22,361 nucleotides of DNA. Origin: a virus. This document shows positions 14,570-22,131 of this stretch, in pieces (position 1 is the first letter of the stretch; each line of letters starts with the position of its first letter). A model generated the notes under the pieces. It was not told where the DNA came from and did not search any database. It saw only the letters and a list, made by a program, of their open reading frames with translations. The stretch spans positions 1 to 22,361 of IMG/VR virus record IMGVR_UViG_3300042301_001267. The stretch is one strand, 5' to 3'. The position numbers were made by a program, and so were the translations under genes.

Positions 14570-16076
14570 ATGCAAATACCATTTTAGGTTTTAATTCAAA
14601 TATTTCCCGCATCATGAACATGTCCATTAAATCGGGTGAATCCCCGTTCAACTTTACTTTCATTTCATCTTTGCTAATCAAACGTAGTTTGCCGTCATAA
14701 TCGGCTTTATCGCGTTTAATTGCTTTGCGCTCATGCATGAACCTTTGGCGGATATTCATCGTTGCATCATACATTTTATTTGCAACATGTTTGTTAACCT
14801 TTATTTGCCCATCTTCAACACGTCCGCCCATCCGGTAAAAACATTGCGCCTTTAAATTCATATAATTCTCTTTAATTAGCCGTCCGCTTGTTGGATCCTT
14901 TACACTATACGCCGATGCGCCACCATTAAATGGAACCGCGCCCCTTATAAACCCGTCAATGTAACTACCAACGCCATCACTATCATAACAAATATAACGA
15001 TTATCTACCGAATATTTATTTGCCATGTTTTGTATCAAATCAATCACCTGTTTGCCGTCCGATTTATCCATAATTTCAACGTCCATTAATTCGAACCCTT
15101 CCCAATAACCAACAACCAATTTATTACTCCCCTTCATCGCAATATCCGCCGTTATATATCGGCCCTCTTTACTCTTCAACCTGGCACCATCAAAACAATT
15201 GGCGAACTTATCAAAATCAAATAAATCATTTGGGTTATTGCTTACCTTCCAACGCCCTTCTAATAATTGACGCCTCGTATCTTCGTCCTGGCTTAACAGA
15301 TTGCCGGGATAACTCGGATCATTCTCTAACCCCGCTTTATTATCGTAAATGCTACCAGATACAAACGTAATGGATTTTATAAAGTCCTTTGGATTCAATC
15401 CGCTTTGTTCAACCATTGGCGTAATAATGTGCTCGGCTTTTTGCATTACTTCATCATACGAATCCCCCCAAATATAATCATTACCGTATTTAATGAAGTA
15501 CCGCAATACCCCGCGCCGCTCCAATATTGGAAAACCCGTTTCCGGATCAATCCACCATTTGATTAGTTTATAAACCCATGATTCCGGATCGGGGTTACAT
15601 GTAGCGCGAACGAACGGCCGCACCTTACAATTGGACCGGTTACGGCTTAACAGATAAAAAAACATTGATTCACTAAAATGCGTCAATTCATCAAATCCAA
15701 TAAACGGTATCTGTGCACCCTGCCAATCATATTTGTTCTTTTCATATTCCAAATGCCGAAATGAAATCTTTGTGCCTACAGGAAATTTCCAATCTAACGA
15801 TGATTCGCGCGGCTCACCTTTAACAATCGGGTACAACTTCATTGACGTATCCCATAACCCGCCCTCATTCCTAATTTGCACCGATGTGCGCCGGAATATA
15901 ACCCCGCCAAATCCAGGGGTGTTAACGTGCCGCAATGGATCTAATAACAATGCAAATGTTTTACCCACAAACGCCGCCGCCCCACCAATAACAATATCAG
16001 CCGGACTACTCAACGCTATTTCCTGGTACCCCCGTTGCGGTCGTATTATCGTTGTGTTTTGTTGTTGTTGGCTCAT
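14556..16076 (-). CDS. terL: Terminase large subunit (packaging ATPase/nuclease)
   Basis: I choose ATG 16076 (MSQQQQNTT, 506 aa); the frame also has a TTG two codons upstream. The ATPase domain shows Walker A GGAAAFVGKT (31-40), Walker B IPFIGFDELTHF (123-134, acidic pair D129/E130) and the coupling motif TCNPDPES (159-166). The C-terminal nuclease carries acidic residues in YITADIAMKGS (D311), YICYDSDGVGSYID (D365/D367) and GDSPDLMDMF (near 478-486), as in RNase H-like terminase nucleases. It packages DNA through the portal encoded just downstream. Its 5' end overlaps terS by 71 nt in another frame, and its TGA at 14556 overlaps the portal start. Confidence 0.95.
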   Translation of the reverse strand: MSQQQQNTTIIRPQRGYQEIALSSPADIVIGGAAAFVGKTFALLLDPLRHVNTPGFGGVIFRRTSVQIRNEGGLWDTSMKLYPIVKGEPRESSLDWKFPVGTKISFRHLEYEKNKYDWQGAQIPFIGFDELTHFSESMFFYLLSRNRSNCKVRPFVRATCNPDPESWVYKLIKWWIDPETGFPILERRGVLRYFIKYGNDYIWGDSYDEVMQKAEHIITPMVEQSGLNPKDFIKSITFVSGSIYDNKAGLENDPSYPGNLLSQDEDTRRQLLEGRWKVSNNPNDLFDFDKFANCFDGARLKSKEGRYITADIAMKGSNKLVVGYWEGFELMDVEIMDKSDGKQVIDLIQNMANKYSVDNRYICYDSDGVGSYIDGFIRGAVPFNGGASAYSVKDPTSGRLIKENYMNLKAQCFYRMGGRVEDGQIKVNKHVANKMYDATMNIRQRFMHERKAIKRDKADYDGKLRLISKDEMKVKLNGDSPDLMDMFMMREIFELKPKMVFAYGNN

Positions 16077-16389
16077 TATCAATTAGTTCGTTTTCGTTTA
16101 CATTATCCTGGATGTGTGTAATATCAATTACATCCCGTTGATTATCTGGCAATTGTATTATTTGGATGTTTTGTACATTATCGCCCGTTATCTCTAATTG
16201 CTTTTTTTCCTCTGGTCTGCCAACCGCCATTTGCCATGCGTAAATTATTAACGATGGCACGCCACTACTTAACAACGCATCAAAACCCGCTTCAACGCTA
16301 CCGTATTTATTCACGATGGCAGCCAACGCGGTTTCCCTAACTTTTATTTCATATTCCTTTGGCGGTCTGCCTGCTCTCTTTTTTTCCAT
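16006..16389 (-). CDS. terS: Terminase small subunit-like protein
   Basis: This 127-aa protein starts at ATG 16389 and ends with TAG at 16006, inside the start of terL. The N-terminus MEKKRAGRPPKEYE has an AT-hook-like basic GRP element. A helical segment (AALAIV..KYGS...GFDALLSSG..SLIIYAWQMAVGRPEEK by pattern) follows, resembling the 'a..kyGs...gf..lL.S..p.L..fA...a.GkP.e' core I associate with small terminases of Bacteroidota phages. The rest is low-complexity, Asn/Thr/Asp-rich. It should recognise phage DNA and present it to the large subunit. Placement directly before terL is the strongest evidence. Confidence 0.8.
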   Translation of the reverse strand: MEKKRAGRPPKEYEIKVRETALAAIVNKYGSVEAGFDALLSSGVPSLIIYAWQMAVGRPEEKKQLEITGDNVQNIQIIQLPDNQRDVIDITHIQDNVNENELIDNEPTTTKHNDNTTATGVPGNSVE

Positions 16390-16430
16390 AATATTTAATC
16401 AAATCTAAATAACCCCTAACAATTATAAAA

Positions 16431-16565
16431 TTAACCAATCTGTGTAATATTTACCATTGTGGCACCATTACAGACGTTTTGAGCCACTTTTTGCCCTTGT
16501 TCAATTGCTTGTACTATATCGGGTGCAAATACCTTTATTTCGATTGTAATTGCGTATAACGGCAT
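16431..16565 (-). CDS. Small hypothetical protein (44 aa)
   Basis: A short frame runs from ATG 16565 to TAA 16431. The product is MPLYAITIEIKVFAPDIVQA followed by EQGQKVAQNVCN and a short tail. That is one β-strand pair, a helix and another strand, not a random translation. The frame also opens six codons earlier at ATG 16583, overlapping the previous gene by 13 nt, so a 50-aa form is possible. It fills the space between the upstream gene and terS. The function is unknown; a small ferredoxin-like or regulatory fold is conceivable but unproven. Confidence 0.5.
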   Translation of the reverse strand: MPLYAITIEIKVFAPDIVQAIEQGQKVAQNVCNGATMVNITQIG

Positions 16566-16570
16566 ATTAT

Positions 16571-16945
16571 TTAAATTTTCCATTTGTAACGTTTTTGTGT
16601 TTTTAATCTATACATTGCCTGAGATCTGGATATTTCCAACGCACTCATGAATTCGGCTAAGTTAGCAAAAGTAAATTTGGCTTCCATATCATAAACGGGG
16701 GTGTTGTTAAAATCCATTTGTTTATTATTCCATCGGGCAATTATTTTACCATTTTTGTAAATGGTTACCGGGTAATCTTTGATATAAAAACGTTCCTTAA
16801 ATATTTCCAATATTTCCGCCTCTGTTCTGGTCGTTGTAACACAACGGTAAATATTATGATGTTTTATATCTTTCCATACTTCATAAATATCTTTTTTATC
16901 CCACAACTTTTGATCGCTTGTAATCAATGTAATCGTTTTTTTCAT
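16571..16945 (-). CDS. Hypothetical protein with possible C-terminal HTH
   Basis: This 124-aa protein starts at ATG 16945 after a 145-bp AT-rich gap containing GRTTACA repeats. The first ~90 residues are mixed α/β with a clear KDYPVTIYKNGKIIARW strand pair and no family I recognise. The last ~32 residues (FANLAEFMSALEISRSQAMY and a WKI end) resemble the NUMOD-like helix-turn-helix of phage and intron-associated DNA-binding proteins: 'f.s..ea...lgiSrs...r.l'. It could be a DNA-binding regulator or small nuclease accessory. Being first after the gap and before terS, it may act at the early/late switch. Confidence in the gene is good, in the role low. Confidence 0.7.
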   Translation of the reverse strand: MKKTITLITSDQKLWDKKDIYEVWKDIKHHNIYRCVTTTRTEAEILEIFKERFYIKDYPVTIYKNGKIIARWNNKQMDFNNTPVYDMEAKFTFANLAEFMSALEISRSQAMYRLKTQKRYKWKI

Positions 16946-17090
16946 TTTTTCTACTTTCTATATATATATATAAATAACTACCTACCTACCAATTTATAAT
17001 AAAAATAGATTACATCGATTACATACATAGTTACCAAATTGATTTCCAATGTGTTAGGATGTAACCCATTTTTAAAAAATACGTTACAAA
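16946..17090 (-). promoter_or_regulatory. AT-rich intergenic gap, candidate promoter/operator or origin region
   Basis: This is the longest gene-free stretch (145 bp). It holds an alternating TA run (16959-16972), a short CTAC x3 run (16978-16990), the perfect 16-mer GATTACATCGATTACA (17008-17023) and an opposite-strand GATGTAACC (17058-17066), all very AT-rich. I see no convincing Bacteroidota -33/-7 promoter pair (TTTG...TAnnTTTG) for the downstream genes. Its position between replication genes and the packaging block is where a late promoter or origin would be expected. Confidence 0.4.
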
Positions 17091-17233
17091 TCAAAATAAA
17101 TCGGTTACATCGGTTACACTTTTTTGCTCATTTTCGCCCTTTTGCTCTATTTTGAACATTTTGAGGTTATTGTTTTGTCTGTTTTTGTAATCGATGTAAT
17201 CCATCCCCAAAATCTGGGAACCCATTTGTAACC
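17008..17233. repeat. Cluster of GRTTACATC-type short repeats on both strands
   Basis: Copies of GRTTACA(TC) occur at 17008-17016, 17017-17025 (one change), 17103-17111 and 17112-17120 (two changes) on the plus strand. On the minus strand they occur at 17058-17066, 17193-17201, 17184-17192 and 17225-17233 (the last two share only GRTTACA). The 16-mer at 17008-17023 recurs exactly, inverted, at 17186-17201. About half of the cluster lies inside the 3' end of the primase-helicase gene. Repeated 9-mers beside a replication protein gene look like iterons or operator sites. Confidence 0.55.
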
Positions 17234-19448
17234 CTTTTTTAAACCGCTTCAATGAATAATCTTTACGATCAATTTCGTACCTATTTAGGTAATTTTTCCA
17301 TTCATCCGACACCCCCAAACCTTGCCCTAAATGCTCTTTAATTAGATCATCGAAATAGTCCAAAAAGTCCTCTCCAAATTGCATTTTGATTTGTTTGCGT
17401 TTTAATTTGTCGCTGTTCTCTATTTGTTTTATCCCTTCATCCAAATACATTTGAACGCATATAAACATAAAATTGTAAAACCTTTGCCACTCTTCATGCT
17501 CCCATTCATCAAATAATTTGTGCCCAAAATGATCAAATGGGGTGTATTTGCTCGAAAAAAACGGCGCAAATTCCAACACCCTTTGCCGCCTTTTGGCATG
17601 TTCTGCGGTGTTTGAAATGCTATAATTAGTCGTAAATGCTATTTTGGGCGATTCATTATAAGATAAAAACAACTCATCTTTATTCTTTTTTTCAACGGTC
17701 ATGCCCTCTGTAATGGTTGGGTAATACTTCTCAAAATCCACGTTTTTGGGGCAATCCTCAATTACAACCAACTTTGTGCCCAATGTTACGCGTTGAAATG
17801 CAAAGGATTTATCCGGTTTAAAGTTTTTACCATCAATTCGAACGGTTGGCACTAATTTACTGATTGCCTGGAAAAACAACCCTTTGCCCGTTCCGCCCCC
17901 CTTTGCTTCATCATCCGTTTCCTCGGCTAATATCGGCGCATATGGTCGCGCCGGATCTTTATAGCTATGCAAAATATAACCAATTAATGTCATTGCATAC
18001 AAAATACGTTCCGGATCATCGCCGCTTATTTTACTGATAAATTGGTAAAACTTGCACTCTTTTAATTCAATTTCATGGTTAATTATAACCTCAAAATTTA
18101 TAATCTGTGAATCCCAAATTGACTGATGGATTGCACCGTATTTGATTAAATCAATACCATCCTTTGTTATGGTTATGATGCCATTTTTAAACGGGAAATA
18201 ACACTTATTTGATTCATCCCGTAATATTTCAACATCGCTTTTATCAATGTATTCAAAAAACGAATCGTTAAAAATTGAATTGGTTTGCCTCATTATTGCT
18301 TCCATTACCTCATAATGCTTTGCATCAACCAATTTTTGTTTAATAAACTTTTTTATTGATTCTGGGTACACTTCGCGCACTATTTTGTTATCCTCATGTA
18401 TCAAACGGTAAATGCCGCTCCTAACATCATGAAAATATAATTGGTAATTGTTAGCGTGTAACCATTCCTGTAACATAAACCGTTGTATGGTTACGGCTCC
18501 GTTTTTGCTATACGTCCAAAACCAACCATCGTTGTTTTGTTGGCCATATACACCCGCCAATTGTTTTACTGCCTTTTTAAAATCCCCGTTGCACTCCAAA
18601 ACGGCATAAATGCTAAATGGGTTGTAACCTTTATTCTCAAATACGGATGAGGTGGTGTGCGGATAAAATATGCGGGTATCTGTAAATAATACAGCCGAAT
18701 GTGCCGATGTTGTGTAACCTGGGCGCAACCAATACATTTTGTTTTCGCTTTGCCCCGTTTTGGTCCATCCGTGCTTTTCTAATAATGCCACAACATCGCC
18801 GCGTTTGTTGTAATCATCCCACACGGTAACAATATCATTGTTATGTGGCAATGTAGGTAATTTGTAGTGCTCAATAATTTGGTTAAATGATTTGGCAATG
18901 CTAATTAATGTTTCCCGCTCATTGATTGATATTACCGGTATTTCTTCACGGATTTGAACGGGGTTGTAACCATCGGTTGGTGGTGCCACTACATACCCCC
19001 CATCGCCCCGCGTTTCAATCAATACGCATTGCTTAACGTTTGGGTTATCATGTAGCTCATCATCGGTTGCGGGGCGTTCTGCTAACTTTTGGTTGCCTTC
19101 TATATATTCGCACCGGTAATAAATATGATACCCGTTTGATTTGGTTTTAACAATCAAAAGTTTGTCATATAATACCGGATCGGCTGCCTTTATTTTTTCG
19201 GCGTATTGGTCAAAATCAACCCCGTATTTACAATCCACATCTATTACTTCCAAATTACCCGATACTGCGCCACATATAACCGCAATGCCTTGCACACGTG
19301 GACCGTCAAACATTTGGTTAATTTCATCCTGGGTTGGTATGCGTTGTTGATATTGCTTCCATGATACAATGGATCGTTTGGTGTTGTCAGTTGGGATGCA
19401 CGATATGCCTTTGGTTGTATAATTCTGTGCGGGCAATTTCAAATTCAT
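17091..19448 (-). CDS. Primase-polymerase / superfamily 3-like helicase (replication protein)
   Basis: This 785-aa replication protein starts at ATG 19448. Residues ~1-165 form a bifunctional primase/polymerase (prim-pol) domain: GIAVICG (54-60), LEVIDVDCKYG with D70/D72 as metal ligands, KSNGYHIYYR (103-112) and ETRGDGGYVVAPP (145-157). After a ~300-residue middle part, residues ~480-670 carry a D5/P4-α-like helicase: YAPILAEETDDEAKGGGTGKG with Walker A GGGTGKG (517-523), LVVIEDC (Walker B, 560-566) and KIAFTTNYSI (602-611), the sensor with Asn608. It should unwind and prime phage DNA at its origin, as P4 α does at iterons. The C-terminal ~100 residues may bind DNA. Its 5' end is overlapped 62 nt by the VRR-NUC gene. 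Confidence 0.92.
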   Translation of the reverse strand: MNLKLPAQNYTTKGISCIPTDNTKRSIVSWKQYQQRIPTQDEINQMFDGPRVQGIAVICGAVSGNLEVIDVDCKYGVDFDQYAEKIKAADPVLYDKLLIVKTKSNGYHIYYRCEYIEGNQKLAERPATDDELHDNPNVKQCVLIETRGDGGYVVAPPTDGYNPVQIREEIPVISINERETLISIAKSFNQIIEHYKLPTLPHNNDIVTVWDDYNKRGDVVALLEKHGWTKTGQSENKMYWLRPGYTTSAHSAVLFTDTRIFYPHTTSSVFENKGYNPFSIYAVLECNGDFKKAVKQLAGVYGQQNNDGWFWTYSKNGAVTIQRFMLQEWLHANNYQLYFHDVRSGIYRLIHEDNKIVREVYPESIKKFIKQKLVDAKHYEVMEAIMRQTNSIFNDSFFEYIDKSDVEILRDESNKCYFPFKNGIITITKDGIDLIKYGAIHQSIWDSQIINFEVIINHEIELKECKFYQFISKISGDDPERILYAMTLIGYILHSYKDPARPYAPILAEETDDEAKGGGTGKGLFFQAISKLVPTVRIDGKNFKPDKSFAFQRVTLGTKLVVIEDCPKNVDFEKYYPTITEGMTVEKKNKDELFLSYNESPKIAFTTNYSISNTAEHAKRRQRVLEFAPFFSSKYTPFDHFGHKLFDEWEHEEWQRFYNFMFICVQMYLDEGIKQIENSDKLKRKQIKMQFGEDFLDYFDDLIKEHLGQGLGVSDEWKNYLNRYEIDRKDYSLKRFKKGLQMGSQILGMDYIDYKNRQNNNLKMFKIEQKGENEQKSVTDVTDLF

Positions 19449-19698
19449 GTGTAAAATGTTTTAGGTTGTTAGTGGTGATGACTATAAACCCAAATTGGGT
19501 TAATTGTTTATGACGATATTTTTGTAACTCGGATAATTGGCCGCTTTCGCTTTTTACCTCTATAAATATTGTATATCCGGCTTTGTGCGCTTGTAAATCG
19601 GGCCAACCATTTTTATTAGATTGGATGATTTTAACCGGGTACCATCCCGCCGATTCCAGGTATTTTATTATTTGGTGTTGTATTTCGCTTTCCTTCAT
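19387..19698 (-). CDS. VRR-NUC family nuclease
   Basis: I choose ATG 19698 (MKESEIQHQIIKYLESAGWY, 103 aa). The frame is open upstream to 19875, but those residues lie inside the helicase gene and look like a shadow, while MKESEIQ is the usual domain start. VRR-NUC catalytic marks are present: SNKNGWPDL (27-35, with Asp34), FIEVKSESGQLSELQ (45-59, with Glu47 and Lys49) and the following basic helix. This is a PD-(D/E)XK-fold nuclease, often seen as a stand-alone phage gene beside helicases, probably acting on branched or replication DNA. It overlaps the helicase end by 68 nt and the primase start by 62 nt. Confidence 0.88.
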   Translation of the reverse strand: MKESEIQHQIIKYLESAGWYPVKIIQSNKNGWPDLQAHKAGYTIFIEVKSESGQLSELQKYRHKQLTQFGFIVITTNNLKHFTHEFEIARTELYNQRHIVHPN

Positions 19699-20947
19699 CT
19701 TTGCGAAAATAGGATAATGTGTAATCTTTTTTGTTAGAAACGGCGCGGTAAATTTTATCCTCAATGCCATTTTCCGAAAATATCCAATGCACCGCCGCTT
19801 CCTTTTGACGATCCTTTGATTGCAAACGGGCACGCACTTGAAAATATGTAATGGCCGAAAAATCAATATTAACACATACCAGGCAATCCGCCGCGCTTAA
19901 ATTTATTCCTTCACGCCCGCTTTGAAACTGTGACAAAAAAACACGCTTTGATCCCTCACTTTGGAACTCTTCCGGCGATTCGGTGTAACCAACCCCCGCC
20001 AATTTAGATTGGGTGATAATAACCAACCGTTCATTTTTAAACTTGTAAAATATGGCTATTTTGTTGTTTTGCTGTTTTACGAACTTGTCAAATATGTACT
20101 CAAATTTGTACATGTCAAAAATTGCCCCTTCCGGCTCACCTTCCGGTACTTCATCAAATATAATGGTGCCCGTGTGTAATTGGTGCAACTTGTTTAATAA
20201 TTTAACCTCTGTATCTGCCAATATGGTTTGGCCATATTTGCCCGTCAATACTTTGTTAATCCGTAACCGGTTAATAATGGTTTGCAACTTTTGCGGCATT
20301 GGTACGTGGTGAATGTGCTCGTTAACCAATTCAGTAAAACCCGCTTCAACCTGGGTAAATGATAAAAACAAATGGTTTGTTTTGGATTCGATTAAATCCT
20401 TTTTTGCCTCGCTGTAATCCGCAATTTGCCGGTTAAATACGTATTTAGTTTTTTTATTTACGTATGTGTTGGCCCATTTATAAAAATTAACCTCTTCAAA
20501 CGGCGTAAACGATGATACAAAAAACTGATGATATAATTGGCTGTAACTTTCGGGCGATGGTGTACCAGATAGGTAAATAATCGGCAATCCTTTGCATATT
20601 TCCTTTAAATGCTTGGTGCGCAATGATACGGTTGGAAATTGCCCTAATGAATGCGCTTCATCAATTATAATTAAATCAAAATTGCATGTTACGTTGTGCA
20701 ACTGCTCAAAATTGATGATGGTAATATTATAATCCGATTTATAATGCTCATAATCCGCCGTAATACTTCCAATTGCCTTTTTTTTGGTTACAAATAACAC
20801 ATTGGTTGCGCCGTATAATTTGGCGGTATTTAGGGCGGTAATTGTTTTACCGGTGCGCACTTGCATAGATAGGTACGCAATTTTATGCGTTTTCAATAGG
20901 TCGCACGCTTGTTGGCTTATTTGGTTTTGGTAGTCGCGTAAAATCAT
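19631..20947 (-). CDS. SNF2-like DEAH superfamily 2 helicase
   Basis: This 438-aa protein starts at ATG 20947. Motif order is complete: RDYQNQI (Q-like start, 4-10), MQVRTGKTITAL (motif I, 28-39), FDLIIIDEAHSLG (motif II, DEAH at 96-99), IIYLSGTPSPES (motif III, 123-134), FLSQFQSGREGINLSAAD (motif IV/V, ~337-354) and YFQVRARLQSKDR (motif VI, 368-380). The SGREGINL and QVRARLQR-like motifs point to the SNF2/DEAD-like family of compact phage helicases. It probably remodels replication or recombination intermediates with the VRR-NUC nuclease encoded in its 3' end. The C-terminus after motif VI is short and basic. Confidence 0.9.
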   Translation of the reverse strand: MILRDYQNQISQQACDLLKTHKIAYLSMQVRTGKTITALNTAKLYGATNVLFVTKKKAIGSITADYEHYKSDYNITIINFEQLHNVTCNFDLIIIDEAHSLGQFPTVSLRTKHLKEICKGLPIIYLSGTPSPESYSQLYHQFFVSSFTPFEEVNFYKWANTYVNKKTKYVFNRQIADYSEAKKDLIESKTNHLFLSFTQVEAGFTELVNEHIHHVPMPQKLQTIINRLRINKVLTGKYGQTILADTEVKLLNKLHQLHTGTIIFDEVPEGEPEGAIFDMYKFEYIFDKFVKQQNNKIAIFYKFKNERLVIITQSKLAGVGYTESPEEFQSEGSKRVFLSQFQSGREGINLSAADCLVCVNIDFSAITYFQVRARLQSKDRQKEAAVHWIFSENGIEDKIYRAVSNKKDYTLSYFRKDEGKRNTTPNNKIPGIGGMVPG

Positions 20948-20950
20948 TGA

Positions 20951-21352
20951 TTAATAAATTAATTTAGTTTCATAGTTTTCACCCAATATTAGTTTTAATG
21001 CATCCGGGCTAACTTTTTCCATTGTAACTGAATTTAATGTTACACCATCCTCATTTTTTACTAATAATAAAATATCATTCATTTTTTCCGTATCTCTTCC
21101 AACATCGCACCAATAATTGCGTAATAAATAATACTCATTAATTAATTTAACCGGTTGACTACAATTTGTTGCCACCTCTTCACGTTGCGTTTTAAGTTTC
21201 TCAATATATAACACCGCATCCATTAACTCTTCTTGCAAATGGGTTAAATAATCGTCGTTGTTATTATCTGCCAATGTAGTGCCGTATTTTTTAATACCAA
21301 CGGCGGACCGCTCGTTAAATTTGGCAATCACTTGTTGTACTATTTTATCCAT
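20951..21352 (-). CDS. MazG-like nucleotide pyrophosphohydrolase-type protein
   Basis: This 133-aa protein starts at ATG 21352, overlapping the upstream gene by 8 nt. The N-terminal ~55 residues carry RSAVGIKKYGTTL and HLQEELMDAVLYIEKLK. The EELMDA helix (E41/E42/D45) matches the metal-binding 'EE..D' of MazG/phage dNTP pyrophosphohydrolase-like proteins, and 'R...G..KYG..L' is common in phage members. An upstream ExxE partner is not obvious, so the catalytic set may be incomplete. The second half (residues 60-133) is unknown, with a GENYETKLIY end. A nucleotide-pool role fits its place with replication genes. Confidence 0.55.
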   Translation of the reverse strand: MDKIVQQVIAKFNERSAVGIKKYGTTLADNNNDDYLTHLQEELMDAVLYIEKLKTQREEVATNCSQPVKLINEYYLLRNYWCDVGRDTEKMNDILLLVKNEDGVTLNSVTMEKVSPDALKLILGENYETKLIY

Positions 21353-21542
21353 GGTTCATATTTTTTGTTTCCAATATTTCATCCAATTCCTCTTTGCCTT
21401 CCATTTTTATAATTAATTGATAAATTTGATATGCCTCTTCAAATTTTATTTTTAATGATGATGAAATAATGTTATCATTAACTTTTGTAAAATAAAATAT
21501 ATCACCATTCATTTTTGTTCTTTTGCAAAATTGTATTTTCAT
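21345..21542 (-). CDS. Small hypothetical protein (65 aa)
   Basis: This frame starts at ATG 21542, overlapping the previous TGA as ATGA, and its stop overlaps the next start by 8 nt. The protein opens MKIQFCKRTKMNGDIFYFTK (a β-hairpin-like start) and continues with an amphipathic helix (FEEAYQIYQLIIKMEGKEEL). I recognise no family. The tight overlaps on both sides show that it is translated within the early operon. It could be a small anti-host or replication accessory protein, but nothing in the sequence decides this. Confidence 0.6.
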   Translation of the reverse strand: MKIQFCKRTKMNGDIFYFTKVNDNIISSSLKIKFEEAYQIYQLIIKMEGKEELDEILETKNMNHG

Positions 21543-21868
21543 TTTGTTTCTGTTTTTTGGTTTATAATTTGATCAATAAATTGTTCGACCGCATCCAATT
21601 CATACGGCTCCAAATGAACCATTTTATCATTTATTGCCTCAATGTTGAATGATTGCGCCAACTCATTTTTAAGTATTTCACGGCTGCGCTCCGATAAATT
21701 AAACTTCATATCGTTTATTATGAAATCCAATTTATTGGAATACCTGGCAAACATGTTTTTAATACTTCCGGATGTTTCACGCTGCACATCCATTAAATAC
21801 TCATTGGCAATATTTATGTGATGAAATGCCTTTGCGATTTGGTACGTTTCGCGCTTAAATAATGCCAT
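21539..21868 (-). CDS. Hypothetical helical protein of the early region
   Basis: I prefer ATG 21868 (MALFKRETYQIAKAFHHINI, 109 aa), which overlaps the upstream gene end by only 14 nt. ATG 21898 and a GTG at 21913 are open in frame but lie deeper in that gene. The protein is mostly α-helical and charged (FARYSNKLDFIINDMKFNLS; EPYELDAVEQFIDQIIN), with no catalytic or metal motif. The TGA at 21541-21539 overlaps the next start (ATGA). Similar small helical proteins are common in phage early operons. The function is unknown. Confidence 0.65.
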   Translation of the reverse strand: MALFKRETYQIAKAFHHINIANEYLMDVQRETSGSIKNMFARYSNKLDFIINDMKFNLSERSREILKNELAQSFNIEAINDKMVHLEPYELDAVEQFIDQIINQKTETK

Positions 21869-22121
21869 TGGTATTAATTTTTGCGTAATCGGTGCCATCC
21901 CATAATGGTACACCTAAATATTCGGATGGGTGTGTAAATTCGGTTACAACTTCAAACGATACATGTTTAAACTCATAACGGCAATCATCGTTAAATTTCG
22001 CGTTTAATTCGGTTGTTTGTGATGGATGCACGGGGTAGGATTTTACGTACACTTCATCCTCCCAACTTGTCATTAAATGCATTCGCCAACCGGTCTGTGT
22101 TTTAATTAAGGATCCTTTCAT
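21855..22121 (-). CDS. Hypothetical conserved phage protein (88 aa)
   Basis: This frame starts at ATG 22121, 10 nt after the stop of the edge gene. The start MKGSLIKTQTGWRMHLMTSW, the YPVHPSQTTEL segment and the later FEVVTEFTHPSEYLGVPLW with a DYAKI end form a pattern I associate with short early proteins of Bacteroidota phages ('G.l.kt..GW.v........lplhp.......F..v.FEiV.Efth'). No biochemical role is known to me. A compact β fold is likely. It overlaps the next gene and belongs to the same operon. Confidence 0.7.
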   Translation of the reverse strand: MKGSLIKTQTGWRMHLMTSWEDEVYVKSYPVHPSQTTELNAKFNDDCRYEFKHVSFEVVTEFTHPSEYLGVPLWDGTDYAKINTNGII

Positions 22122-22131
22122 AATGTTTGGT

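Noticed and set aside
16978-16990. CTAC x3 run as a repeat element or CRISPR-like array
   Set aside because: It is only 13 bp with no spacers. It is noted only as part of the AT-rich intergenic gap.
19699-19875. N-terminal extension of the VRR-NUC protein
   Set aside because: It is antiphase to the helicase C-terminus and reads as low-quality basic sequence. MKESEIQ at 19698 is the natural domain start.
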